From positions 6,513,001 to 6,577,000 of the forward strand of contig NC_083507.1 of NCBI RefSeq assembly GCF_032362555.1: DNA of 64,000 nt. The letters run 5' to 3'. Origin of the DNA: Amyelois transitella. Its lineage: Eukaryota; Arthropoda; Insecta; Lepidoptera; Pyralidae. Position 1 is the first letter of the stretch. Each line of letters opens with the position of its first letter. Below are positions 24,001-34,773 of this stretch, one piece after another. The translations under genes and the position numbers were made by a program. Below the pieces are notes generated by a model, which worked only from the letters and a program-made list of their open reading frames with translations, made no database searches and was not told where the DNA came from.

Positions 24001-24285
24001 CGTGCCTAGCTGTGTATATGTGTGCGTTGGTCCCATGTATGGTCCATGTATGGGAGTGCAAGTTGGGTGTGGCAAAAGAGGCACGACAGTGCGTTAAGGA
24101 GTATGATCGGTTTGAAATTGAGTGACCGGATAAGAAACGGCGTGATAAGGGAATGTTGTGATATGAAAGAAGATATAGTAACAGGAATAGGAAAGGGTAC
24201 GCTAAGATGTTTTAGTCATGTGGAGAGTTTGAATGAAGGCAGGTTGACTAAGGAAATATATAAGGAGAGTGTGTGAAATAGAAAT
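24000..24285 (+). pseudogene. Truncated RTE-like LINE fragment (reverse transcriptase C-terminal end)
   Basis: It aligns with residues about 75-175 of the LINE frame at 26405-27145. It shares SWVWQKRHDSA-like, LRSMIGLKLSDRIRN and VIRECCDMKEDIVTGI stretches but has lost the internal region and the 3' end. The frame stops at 24276. Confidence 0.7.
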
Positions 24286-24394
24286 AGGCGAACAATTTAT
24301 TATCAGCATTTATTAGCATTAATATACCAGTCAGGTAAAACAGTAGGTATAACTTGTTCTATAAAAATGTATTGACATAGGTACCTACATACAT

Positions 24395-24605
24395 ATGGTC
24401 ACGTCAATATCCCTTGCGGGGTAGACAGAGCCAACAGTCTTGAAAAGACTGAATGGCCACGATCAGCTATTTGGTATTACATTATATTTGGTATATATAA
24501 GTTTGTAAGCCTATCCCTTAGTCGCCTTTTACGACATCCATGGGAAAGAGATGGAGTGGTCCTATTCTTTTTTCATTGGTGCCGGGAACTACACGGCACA
24601 CGGCA
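24395..24605 (-). repeat. SINE S2 copy
   Basis: The reverse complement carries the full S2 signature. The plus strand reads cccttgcggggtagacagag, then ggccacgatcagctatttgg, then ttacgacatccatgggaaag and cactacacggcac-type ends. The ATGT tail is represented by catacatatgg at the left edge. Confidence 0.75.
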
Positions 24606-26344
24606 TGGCAAAATGTATTGATGTGCCTTTAATGTTAAATTGAAGTGAAATTGGATCGCTACCTCTATGTTGATTTTTAAAATTCGATTTAAAAATGAAA
24701 GGAAATTATTTAGAAATGCTTAACCGGGTCCGGGTTCCCATTCATTCTGAAAAAGAAAACGACATGACTTTAAATATATGAAATAAGAAGATATAGGTAC
24801 CTACCTACGTAAGACGACTTTAGCGACGTTGTCAGAATTAAAATGGTACGACACATACTACTTTGTCTATGTTGTATTTATAGTATTAAATTCGTATACA
24901 TTACATATTATTATGATTACGTACTAGTACTACATTCCAATTACATTAATATTTCTTTCGCTTCAACCACATTCATAACTCTCTTCATTCAAGCTCGTAC
25001 TGTTGACATAATATTAATAATCTCCATGTCTGCTGCTATCACTGGGAGCATTTAAACGGGTCCTTGTTTAAATTTATAAGGAACTAGCTGTTGCCCGCGA
25101 CTTCGTCCGCGTAAATTTCGAGTTTAATCTTGATCATACAGATACAGACAGACAAATAATGTAAAAAAAATCTCTGTTCATTTCAGTCAAAATTTTTAAT
25201 AAAAAAGATCTTGTTTTTGTTGGGGCTTGAACTTGGACCACCAACTTCACTCAGTCTCACTCGCCAATCACTGGACCATCGAGGCCGATGCGGTGATGTC
25301 GAAATTAGACTAACAAACCAAAAATCTTTTTACATGAGAATTACGCATGTTATGTGCGGCAAAACCAGGATATTATCAAACTGATTTTCACTTATGTATA
25401 TTTATATGTTATAGGTATAATGCTGTCGTACAATGAAAAATGACTTATTTTTAAATTTCGTAACTTATTTGCAGGCAAACTCATGCCTTGAGTTCATTCA
25501 TATTACGATAACTTTTTTTTAGTGAACCGATTTTGATGAAAGAAACTTTAAATGTTTTTTTGAGTTAAAAAAAAGCAATTGGTGAAAGTTTTAAGTAAAT
25601 CGGTTCAGTACTTTCGGAGATAAGCGTGATCATACATACAGACAGACAGAAAAAAAAATTTTTTTGCTTTCTATTATTAATTCTAAGTGTCCCTCTATCC
25701 ATTTTAGTCAAAAATACTATGTACTAATATACTATAATGCACAGACAAAATATTTATACTGTTTTATTATATGTAAATAGATAAAAGGCTTGTTGAGGTT
25801 TAAAATAATTAGTTTTATTTTATATTTTCCCAAATGCTTATTTGTTCAGATCGTCACAAAGAAATTGTATAGCAATAGTATAATCACAATAATTCATCTG
25901 AGGTTTGTCAACCACTAAAATAGAACATATTAAATATGCCCTTTAAACCATGTCCATTCATTTATTTTAATTTTGATAGCTTATTCAGTGTTGTATAGTA
26001 CTATTAAGTTACCGATGCTATTTCTTACGAAAATCGATTTTAAATTTTAAGGATTTAAAAATAATGTGTTTTTTGTCAAACTTATTTAAATTTAAAGTAC
26101 CTGTTTAAGTATATCATTCAACTTTAATTCCAAAAATATTATGAATTTCAAAATGAATTTGTTGCATAAATTGTAGGTAAAACTCCACACATTGAGTTTT
26201 TTAACAATTAAATATAAAACCTTTGTCAAGAGCACTACCAAATAGTTACATTTGGTGTTAGTGATCACAAATTATAATGATTAATATTAAAAGAACACAT
26301 TGGAGACATTTAAAAGCATTTAATAAGTAACAATGTTAGGAGAT
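24606..26344. other. Repeat-rich intergenic DNA with a possible tRNA-like SINE
   Basis: At 25083-25115 the run ctagctgttgcccgcgactt marks a common lepidopteran dispersed repeat. At about 25215-25290, minus strand, the order gatggtccagtgattgg (A-box-like) then gtccaagttcaagcccc (B-box-like) suggests a different tRNA-derived SINE head. A related tail with acagacagacag lies at 25630-25650. No gene is supported. Confidence 0.45.
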
Positions 26345-27170
26345 AACTGTGATTATAAAATCTGAATATTTTTCAACAATGTATTTAAAAGAAAGGAGAA
26401 AGGAATGAAAGTGAACGTAAGTAAAACTAAAACACTGGTTTTTGAAATGGAGAAAGAAATGACAGCATGTAATATTTTGATTGGAGGAGAAAAAGTGGAG
26501 CAAGTGAAAGAGTTTGTATATCTAGGATCAAAGTTTACATCAGATGGCAAGTATGATAGTGATATTGAAAGGAGAGTGAACGCGGGGAACATGGTGAATG
26601 GAGCTTTGCATGCCTTTATGAGCAGTCAGAAACTATCCAAAAAGGCTCGACTGGCTGTGCACAGGGGCGTGTTGGTCCCGACATTAATGTATGGGAGTGA
26701 AAGTTGGGTATGGCAAAAGAAGCATGAAAGCAGAATAAATGCAGTGGAAATGAGAGCGTTAAGGAGTATGATGGGTGTGAAATTGAGTGACAGGATAAGG
26801 AACAGCGTGATAAGGGAATGTTGTGATGTGAAAGAAGATGTAGTTACAGGAATAGAAAAGGGTATGTTAAGATGGTTCGGTCATGTGGAGAGGATGAATG
26901 AAAGCAGGTTGACTAAGCAGATATACAAGGAGAGTGTGGAGGGAAAGGTCGGAGTGGGAAGACCTAGACGAACGTATCTTGATCAAATTAAGGACGTCCT
27001 GGTAAAGGGTCAGGTCAAAAGTACCCGAAACCGCCGAGCTTGTATGAAGAGAGTTATGAATGTGGACGAAGCGAAAGAAGTATGCAGAGATCGTGGCAAG
27101 TGGAAAGAGGTAGTCTCTGCCTACCCCTCCGGGAAAGAGGCGTGATTGTATGTATGTATGTATGTATTTA
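26345..27170 (+). mobile_element. RTE-like LINE, 3' end with intact C-terminal frame
   Basis: An uninterrupted frame at 26405-27145 (246 codons) encodes the C-terminal part of a non-LTR reverse transcriptase polyprotein. VNVSKTKTLVF, EFVYLGSKFTSDG, GVLVPTLMYGSESW and MLRWFGHVERMN are typical of the thumb and post-RT region of lepidopteran RTE/Proto2-like LINEs. The element is 5'-truncated: no endonuclease and no FADD-type catalytic motif is present. It ends with gaaagaggcgtgattg and then a (TATG)n tail at 27147-27170. The intact frame suggests a recent insertion. Clade assignment is from motif memory. Confidence 0.8.
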
Positions 27171-28010
27171 AAAATTTATTGCCACTGAGTTACGTAGAAC
27201 ATAGTAGATGACAAAAAAATAAATAAATGAATGGACATGGTATAACTGGGTAAGTATATAATATAAAACCTACCTTACTATATTCCAATATGGGTATATT
27301 AGACATCGCCTAAGTGTGATTGGATCAAAAGAAAACTAGCCAGTGAAAATATTCAATTACCAATTAGTAAAAAATAAACACAAACTGAATTAAAGTTCAC
27401 ATACATATTAAAACTACAAGTCAATATCTATATATAACTATAGTAATGATAAATTTTTCATTGTGGTGGTACATACTAAAGGAATGCCACATACTAAACC
27501 ATTGCATAGATAGATAAAATAAAACATTATTATTAGGATACAGAAATTGTAAAAATATCTGATTGTCTAGTTTATAGGGCAGAGGTGGCACATCTTTATC
27601 CCTTATGGGATAGACAGAGCCCACAATCTTAAAAAAAAACTGGACACATTGAGCTGTACAAACCAAATAATGTCTTCTGTATGACCAACTAGATGACAAT
27701 GTTAAAGAATGTTTTCTTCTTTGCTAAAATGCCAACAGGTCTTTTTAAACATTAAAAATAATTAATGTTTGAAAAATCTATTGTCATCATTTCTTGCTTT
27801 AAACTATTTCATTTGTTAATAAGTTTTGTTGAATGACACAGGTTGAAAGATTAAGCAATGTGTCTGATTAATATGCTTGAAAATTATTATAACATAATTC
27901 ATTATTTATAACATTATTCTTAAAAACACAATATACATATACGTAATTCTGTAAATAAAATTACATTGCTTACAATACTTTCTTATTTGGCTTTTTAAAA
28001 ATTGTCCAAA
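27171..28010. other. Intergenic DNA downstream of p23
   Basis: AT-rich DNA with one decayed S2 fragment at about 27590-27685 (cccttatgggatagacagag). The 3' UTR of the p23 gene must lie at the right end (below 28010), but no canonical AATAAA was found close to the stop on the minus strand. No other gene is seen. Confidence 0.35.
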
Positions 28011-28484
28011 TTACTTGACATCAGGGAGATCCTCGTCTTCAGCAGAACTAGTATCATCTGTTTCATTTTCATCACCGAAATCCCCTAGTTTATTTGAAAA
28101 CATGTCGTTCATATCATCAATGTCATCATTGCTGTCATCTTCATCCTGCCAGCGGTTAAAATCAACTTTAAGCCAATGATGCTTTTTCTTATCACTAGTT
28201 AGTGAAGGCCAGAATGGTTGATCATTTTTCTCTTTAGCCAAGTACACATCTATAAGTCTTCCTTTGCTAACGTAAGTGCTTTTTTCAGGATCTATCTCTG
28301 CATACAAATTGATTTCAATTTCATGTAACTTGTTGCTAGGCTGACACAGGCCTTTAAACGAGATAGTTTTCTTATCGAATTTAATGACTGGTTTTTCGCA
28401 TTCGACGTTAATTGTTAATAAAACACACGAGTTTCTCTGCGCCCATAGCACGGGTGGAGGTATGGGATTTCCATCTGAAGTCAT
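28011..28484 (-). CDS. p23: p23 / prostaglandin E synthase 3-like HSP90 co-chaperone
   Basis: A single-exon frame of 157 codons. The N-terminal ~105 residues form a CS (CHORD-Sgt1) beta-sandwich domain, with SFKGLCQPSNKLHEIEINLY in the middle and the p23 signature HHWLKVDFNRWQDEDD at about residues 105-120. The C-terminal ~45 residues are Asp/Glu-rich and end DEDLPDVK, like the flexible acidic tail of p23, which helps client release. Length is close to the usual ~160 residues. p23 binds ATP-bound HSP90 in the cytosol and stabilises client complexes such as steroid receptors; the vertebrate name reflects a reported synthase activity. ATG 28484 is the first Met, in a compact 5' region shared with the divergent bystin gene 820 bp away. 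The absence of introns is notable beside its intron-rich neighbours, but no sign of retroposition (poly-A or target duplication) was seen. Confidence 0.92.
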   Translation of the reverse strand: MTSDGNPIPPPVLWAQRNSCVLLTINVECEKPVIKFDKKTISFKGLCQPSNKLHEIEINLYAEIDPEKSTYVSKGRLIDVYLAKEKNDQPFWPSLTSDKKKHHWLKVDFNRWQDEDDSNDDIDDMNDMFSNKLGDFGDENETDDTSSAEDEDLPDVK

Positions 28485-29303
28485 GATTAGGTTATCTGAA
28501 AAATTACGAATTTACGTTCATTTTTGTCAATTTCATTGGATTTGGCAATTACTACAATTAATTTATTTTTACCTATAAGGCTAACCTGCGTGACTAACCC
28601 TAACCTAGGCAATAGTAAGATGTTTGCTCCGGTACATACATACTTTTTTTTATTATTGTATCTATTTAGCATCAAAAATCAAACCAATCTCATCCCAAAC
28701 AGTCTTTATAGTTGAGGTTGAGCTTGAGGCTTGACTTGAGGCCTATTGAGGTTTTTATATGTTACCGGATAATTATAAGAACCGCAAATTCATAAACTTA
28801 CTAGGCAATTTATAAAACTTTCATAGGATACTAATCGTGAGATGGGTTGTATTTTTTATGTCCACATTTTCGTAAATATATAAACTTACCGAACTCACGC
28901 GTAAAATAAATATACACCTATCGATCAAATAAAAACAAAGAATGACTTTGACATTTGACGCTTTAGTTGCTTTTTTCCAGACTAAGGCATAACATACGAT
29001 AAACAACTGTTTATGTCAATTTTAAAATATATCTATGTGTCAATCAATGTCAATATTCGACATTTATAGAACATTTGATTGATTCTGTTTATAGAACATG
29101 CGATTGAGTGTGGAGTGAACACGTGAGTTTGTGAAGTGAAAAATAATAGCTTAGCTTTGCTTAGTTTGCTTCAAACGGCGTGTCAATTATTGAAAAACAC
29201 GCTATCATACAAGCGAAAAGTACATTATTTATTTATATAATCAGTTTGTGTTAAAAGTGGCAAGCTAACTTAACCCATAACTTATCCATTTTTTAGATTC
29301 ATC
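28485..29303. promoter_or_regulatory. Shared divergent promoter region of p23 and bystin
   Basis: The 819 bp between the two start codons hold no other convincing gene. A local run of gaggttgag / gaggcttgacttgaggc units lies at about 28712-28750. The 5' UTRs of both genes must lie inside. No TATA box or named factor site could be assigned; a shared promoter is an inference from the head-to-head layout. Confidence 0.45.
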
Positions 29304-32300
29304 ATGGGTAAAGTCAAAAAGTTGAAACCTTCGCAATTTGGCAAAAATATAGCTCTTGCAGATCAGATAGAGTCTGTCAATACTCTGAAGAATAAAAATA
29401 GAACTAAAGAACGAAACAGACATGAAAATGATGAAGAGGTACAGGACATATGGTTATTTATTTAATGTAACTAACTACACCTATGCCTTGCAAAATATAA
29501 TGCAATAAATATTTTTCTACTATAAGACAAAATAAAGACGAAATAAAGGAATGTGGATGAAGCGAAGGAAGTATTAGTATTTGACGGCCTCTTTGGCGCA
29601 GCGGTAGTACGCTTGTCTGTGACACCAGAGGTCCCGGGTTCGAATCCCGGTCAGGGCATGATGAGAAAAGAACTTTTTCTGATTGGCTTGGGTCTTGGAT
29701 GTTTATCTTTATAAGTATTTATTATAAAATATACAAAGTATCGTTGAGTTAGTATCTCGTAACACAGTCTCGAACTTACTTCGAGGCTAACTCAATCAGT
29801 GTAATTTGTCCCGTATATATTTATTTATATTTATATTTATATTTATGCAGAGATTGTGGCAAATGGAAAGAGGAAGTCTCTGCCCTTACATCCGGGAAAG
29901 AGGCGTGATTTTATGTTATGTTTATAAAGGAAACAAAATCTTTGCTATTGATTTTCAGAAGCTGTTATCGTCATTTGCCAGCACTTTTTATGTAATGACT
30001 TTTTATCATTGTTTTAGTTTATCAATGCAGATCTCTCAAAGAAAATTCTCAAAGCAGCTCGCACGCAGCAAGCTGAGCTAGGAGAAGAAGCGGGTCCATC
30101 TCCTGTGAAAAAATTACATTTGAATTCTTCATTATTGACAGGTATTATTATTGTCATTGTTTTTGTTTCTAAGATCATTTGAAAAACCAAACTAATTTGT
30201 CTATACTTGTTAAAGTGGGATATTTTTAATTTAAACTTTTGCCAGGCAATACTTGGTTCTTTACAAATACCATTTTACTCAAGAAACTCATACACAAACT
30301 GTGATTGATTTGCTGCTTCCAATGAGAGCAGGAGTGTGGGTTCTGTTTGTTCTGTCTGTCTGTGTCTTTCTTTGTCAATATAGCATGTAATGTAATGACA
30401 ATAAAAAAATTGCAGTGTAAGTAGTATTTTTGTAGCAACCTAATACTAGTTAATAATAAATAACATTGTAGATGGTGATTCTGACCCTGATAATGCTGCG
30501 TCTGATCTTGATGATCTGGAACCTGACACATATTATGACAATATTGAAGTAAATGAAGAAGATGAAGAGGCTCTCAAAGTGTTCATGTCAGCAAAACCAG
30601 AAAAGATGAGGACTCTAGCAGACATCATTAAGGATAAAATTACTGACAAACACACAGAACTACAAACAGAATATTCAGATGTTGAAACCCTTAAGGATAT
30701 TGATCCTAGGTAAGTACATAGTATTTTAGAAAAACAATACAAAAGTTCATGATAAAAAGGTAAAGATCAAGACTTAATTGGTGATGGGCTGGTCATACAT
30801 CAAGTAGAAAGGTAAAATGGCATTCTTGTGTTAATTGTGTCAATAAATAAATATTCATGCTACAAGATCTATGAAAAACCTATATTTTTTAAAACATTTT
30901 ATGCATATTATACAATCAACCATGTGACCAGCGCACACCATGAATGGATTTTGTAAGCACTTTTTTCCTGAATTACTTTTACTTTCAGTAATTAAGGAGT
31001 AACCTTTATTTTTAAGTAACTAAGTTTAACATATATTTTGCAGGACATACTATGCAATATATAATCAACCATTTGACCAGCAATAAAATGTTTTTGCAAT
31101 GCCTTTTTTTCACGATTTCTTATTCATTAATCTGTCTGTAATTTATTTCAAAACAAATATGTAAAGCAATTTACATTATTTTGGTAAAACAATTTTTAAA
31201 ATTGGTTTAGTAGTTTTTGAATTTATTCCTTACAAGCATACATCATATCTTTTCTCTTTATTATTAGTGTGGATAAGTGATTTTATAAATTGTAAATTCC
31301 TCTATCATTGAAATAGGTCTTATTGCAGATTTTATCCATCCACCAGGGAAATGTATGAATATTTTTTTTTTCAGGATAAGAACAATGTATGAAGGTGTGG
31401 GAGATGTTTTAAAAAAGTATCGCTCAGGAAAGTTGCCAAAAGCATTCAAGATGATTCCACATCTACAGAATTGGGAGCAGATATTGTACATTACAGAACC
31501 TTCAACTTGGTCTGCAGCTGCTATGTATCAGGTAATCATATGTTTTCTTAATAAAAAGTGTTTTAATTTTTTGAACTTGGTAATATTGGAAGTATGTTAC
31601 TTCAGTGGGTATTATTTTTTTCAATAATAACTAGCTGTGCCTGCGACTTCATCTGCATGGAATAGTTATTTTGGACATCATTGAAGCCCTGAAGGATGAA
31701 TAATTTTCCCCGTTTTTTTTTCACATTTTCAATTATTTTTTTGCTCCTAATAGTTGCAGCGTGATGTTATATAGCCTAAAGCCTTCCTCGATAAAGTCTA
31801 TTCAACACAAAAATAATTTTTCAATTTGAACCAGTAGTTCCTGAGATTAGTATATTAGTATAGATTATTAAGCTAGCATTGATTTTATGTGATAAGGCAT
31901 GATTTTATGTATGTTTTTATGTGACATTAACTACATAAAATGACATTGTAACTACAATCATCCATTATTAACATAAAATTCTCAATAATGATGTTGCAAA
32001 TAAATTCCTAAATTATCTTCTGTGATTTCCTTTTCAGGCAACAAGAATTTTTGCATCAAATCTTAAAGAGAAGATGGCTCAACGATTTTATAACTTAGTG
32101 TTACTCCCTCGGGTGAGAGATGACATGGCAGATTATAAACGTCTGAATTTCCATTTGTATCAGGCATTGAGAAAAGCTTTGTTTAAACCTGGAGCATTTA
32201 TGAAAGGAATACTGTTGCCACTATTAGAAGTAAGCTTTCAATAAAGACAAATGTTTTTTAGATAATCTTTTTACATGTGAAAACCTTACTCAACGTGTTT

Positions 32301-33339
32301 ATAACTTTCAGGCAGGAAATTGCACACTCAGAGAGGCTATAATAGTTGGTTCTGTGTTAGCTCGTAACTCTATACCAGTTCTTCATTCAAGTGCAGCATT
32401 ATTAAAAATAGCTGAAATGGTATATACAGGGGCAAATTCTATATTTCTTAGAATTCTTTTAGATAAAAAATATGCACTTCCATATAGAGTTGTTGATGCT
32501 GTGGTGTTTCATTTTTTGAGGTTGGTAAACTTGGTTTGAATTTTTGATCTCATTATGAAATAGCTTTTATTATCTTCTTTTACCTGGGGATTTGCTGCCA
32601 GGGGAATTTACAAAAAAAAAATGTTAATCCTATTTTGACAATATGCTAAAATTTATTAAAATTGGCTCAGTAGTTTTTCTCCTTAATATTAGTATGCATA
32701 TGTGACAGACATGCATGAGAAAGTTTATTTTTTTAACCAATTAATTTTGTCTTTTGATCTATTTGGCATGTTAGTAATACAAGTATTTATATTATTCAAT
32801 ACTCAATACCAGACATTTTTATAATTTCATAAATATTTAACAGTATTTTAATAAGGAATATTAATAATCTCATATTATTTTGTTGTAGATTTCAAATGGA
32901 AACACGTGCACTCCCTGTGCTATGGCACCAGGCTCTGCTGACTTTTGTACAGCGTTACAAAGCAGATATATCCACAGAACAAAGAGATGCTCTTTTGGAA
33001 TTACTTCGCAAGCAGTCCCATCCTACAATTACACCAGAAGTGAGTTGCATTTTTCTACTATATGAATTATGGCGGAAACACACAGGTAGTTCAATACTGG
33101 ATAAAGAATTAAAAATTTCTTTTGTTGCCTATAAAAATATCTACAAATGTTTCTGAACTATATTTTTTCTACTTTTTTTTTCCAAACTATATCTTTTACT
33201 CAGGTTTAGGTACACATATCAGTGGAACATTGTATATAAAAAAAAATATTTGTTTTAGATAAGGAGAGAGCTTCAAGCTGCACAGTGTCGAGATATTGAA
33301 GTTAACGAATCATTGTCTTCACAAATGGCTGTAGAATAA
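29304..33339 (+). CDS. bys: Bystin, 40S ribosomal subunit biogenesis factor, 8 exons
   Basis: Exons: 29304-29438, 30018-30141, 30472-30709, 31375-31531, 32038-32229, 32312-32520, 32889-33039, 33259-33339. All phases agree and give 428 residues, against about 436 for human bystin. The first ~165 residues are charged ([12 protein letters not shown], an acidic stretch, [11 protein letters not shown]). From about residue 170 the conserved bystin domain follows: [102 protein letters not shown] and [19 protein letters not shown]. It ends [16 protein letters not shown]. Bystin (yeast Enp1) acts in the nucleolus and on pre-40S particles during 18S rRNA maturation. Introns carry a split LINE/SINE, a repeat at 31629 and a small direct repeat. 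Confidence 0.95.
29540..29920 (+). pseudogene. RTE-like LINE 3' tail split by a SINE
   Basis: The left piece (about 29546-29568, ggaatgtggatgaagcgaag) and the right piece (from about 29847, gcagagattgtggcaaatgg to gggaaagaggcgtgatt) are adjacent in the intact LINE at 27059-27146 but are separated here by an S1 SINE. It lies in bystin intron 1. Confidence 0.75.
29578..29845 (+). repeat. tRNA-headed SINE S1 inserted in a LINE remnant
   Basis: Cleanest of the three S1 copies. Its head includes cctctttggcgcagcggtag (A box) and cccgggttcgaatcccgg (B box); the body has the tcgttgagttagtatctcgt segment and ends in an (ATTT)n-like tail at 29812-29845. No clear target duplication could be read because the tail blurs the right edge. 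Confidence 0.8.
30895..31130 (+). repeat. Imperfect direct repeat in bystin intron 3
   Basis: Two diverged copies lie about 145 bases apart, near 30900 and 31048. Both carry atgcat/atgcaat followed by an AT run, then caatcaaccat(g/t)tgaccagc. Their origin is unknown. Confidence 0.5.
31629..31870 (+). repeat. Dispersed repeat of the 'actagctgt(tg)cc(c)gcgactt' family
   Basis: It starts aactagctgtgcctgcgact and includes gtgatgttatatagcctaaa and ccagtagttcctgagattag, recurrent words of a very common lepidopteran dispersed element. The related start is at 25083. It sits within bystin intron 4. Confidence 0.6.
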
Positions 33340-33382
33340 AATAAATCTATTTACTTTGTAATTAATTAAAAACATGTTTATT
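33335..33382. terminator. Overlapping 3' ends of bystin and the RNF180-like gene
   Basis: Plus-strand AATAAA boxes overlap the bystin stop (33335-33340 and 33340-33345). A minus-strand AATAAA (tttatt on plus) lies at 33377-33382, 20 bases past the RNF180-like stop. The two stop codons are only 62 bases apart, so the two 3' UTRs probably overlap. Confidence 0.6.
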
Positions 33383-33401
33383 TTACTTATAAAAATAATA
33401 A

Positions 33402-33737
33402 TTATTTAATGTGAATAATTGGTCTATCTACTTGACTTGTGATGAAATGAACAGGAGGCAATATACTTTTTTTACAATCACATTTTCTGCCAGATATGAA
33501 ATCAAAGGAACCGATTTTAAAACCACAATTTTCACAGTGAAGTTTCCCTTTAGTCCATTGTTCTTCTTCAATTTTTAACTTGATCCAGTTTGGCAATTTG
33601 TCTTCTTGGAGATAAATAAATGTTTTCAAGTAGTAGCTGGAACATTCTGTATCACAGTCCGGTTGTTTCAGAATAATAGAAATGTCGTCCGTAAGCACAT
33701 GGCGACATTTATGGCATTTGATTGTATGTGAATCCAT
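33402..33737 (-). CDS. RNF180-N-terminal-like short zinc-binding protein
   Basis: A single-exon frame of 111 codons. Paired cysteines run C-x2-C near the start (KCHKCRHVL), a lone pair in the middle (CDTECSSYY), and C-x2-C plus C-x1-C near the end (LHCENCGFKIGSFDF, RKCDCKK). The layout resembles the N-terminal segment of vertebrate RNF180 (Rines), which has a WKCRKC-type start, LPEWI, QWTVGKLNCPFCGARLG and a CSCG end; here the matching words are LPNWIKLKIEEEQWTKGKLH and CENCGFKIGSF. The RING and membrane anchor of RNF180 are missing, so it cannot be assumed to be a ubiquitin ligase. It ends tail to tail with bystin. It may be a free-standing adaptor or a gene whose other exons I failed to see. 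Confidence 0.7.
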   Translation of the reverse strand: MDSHTIKCHKCRHVLTDDISIILKQPDCDTECSSYYLKTFIYLQEDKLPNWIKLKIEEEQWTKGKLHCENCGFKIGSFDFISGRKCDCKKSILPPVHFITSQVDRPIIHIK

Positions 33738-34046
33738 TAAAGTACTAGAATTTGATATAAATGCTTAAAAAATACCATGCCTTTCGGTTGATTTATTAGA
33801 TTGTAAAATCGTGATTCTGTCAGTGTGACAGTGACAGCCGAGAGACCAGACCTCTGACCAGACGAGACAGAAATGACATTGACACAAAGTATCGACGAGT
33901 TTGAATTACTGTTATAAAATTGGTATCGTTATTAATGCCAACAGTTACCGTTATAAATTAAGTATCGCTTTGCTGGGTAACGATATTTTTAGCGGCATTT
34001 ACCGTAACGTACCAGTATAATTAACCGTAAGTGGTATCGTTAAGAC
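33738..34046. other. 5' flank of the RNF180-like gene and TAACG-rich stretch
   Basis: From about 33900 to the LTR element and again from 35029 to about 35420, the sequence repeats short words such as ggtatcgtta, ttaccgttat and taacgtta in both orientations. This was probably one block before the LTR element split it. No gene is seen in it. Confidence 0.4.
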
Positions 34047-34301
34047 TGTAGCGGGAGCGATGATTCGGCTCGACCGCCACCAAAGGGAAGATCTTCCGCC
34101 AGGCTAGGTGTTATGCCTGGGGAACCGCGGCTCCGACGATGTTGAGTCGGAGGTTGTATATATAGCTCCAATCCTTGAAATCTCTGAAATCGCGATTTGG
34201 GTTCTTCGCTGCTATTGGCTGAGCGCGTCGATTTCTTCGAGATGATTGACAGTTGTTGTGTGATTTGATGTTGTGACGAGTGGCGTAGAGATGTCGCCAC
34301 A
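34047..34301 (-). repeat. 3' LTR of the TRIM-like element
   Basis: 255 bp, TG...CA, with a TATATATA box near 34158-34166 that reads ttatatatag-like in the minus direction. It is adjacent to the polypurine tract at 34302-34315. Confidence 0.85.
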
Positions 34302-34756
34302 GTACTCCCCCCCAAGACCGGAGGTCTGAAGTCTTGATCTTGCTGTGCAATCTGTGCTTCAGTAGCTTGCAAGTGCCAGTTGTCTTCCAGTGAGTCGGAA
34401 GTTGCTCGAAGTCCTAGTGAGTCAGGAGTGAGCCGTTGCGTTGCTCGTAGTCTGCGGTGAGTCGAGACAGTAGAGAGCGAAGTCGACTTGTTGGCGCCGG
34501 GAGATATCGTGCAGAGCTGCCACGCTGGAGAGTAGAGCGGCCGTCGAAGAGATCCAGGCGTGGGCTGCGGTAGATACGTTGGTCGCAGAAGTCGAAGAGA
34601 GTGAGTGCGGGTGGAGACAGGACCAGGAAGCTCGGTGAGTCGGCTGCGATGGACCTGCTGCGATATCCAGTTGCTGGCTTGCTGTGAGACTGCTTGCAGA
34701 GTGAGGAGTGATGCTGAGGATTGGAGTTGATGATGATGGAGAAGGTTGCTTCCAAT

Positions 34757-34772
34757 CACTTCGGGGTCACCA
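34757..34772 (-). promoter_or_regulatory. Primer binding site, tRNA-Trp-like
   Basis: Minus strand TGGTGACCCCGAAGTG, starting one base inside the 5' LTR. The tRNA-Trp-complementary site of CsRn1 elements reads the same except for C at the thirteenth base. Confidence 0.7.
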
Positions 34773-34773
34773 A

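Noticed and set aside
24843-25055. 70-codon hydrophobic plus-strand frame
   Set aside because: AT-rich, no family resemblance, no splice or promoter context; Ile/Tyr-rich frames are common by chance in such DNA.
29582-29660. tRNA-like sequence with good A and B boxes
   Set aside because: The same sequence heads two other ~255-bp repeats and lacks a paired acceptor stem; it is a SINE head, not a tRNA gene.
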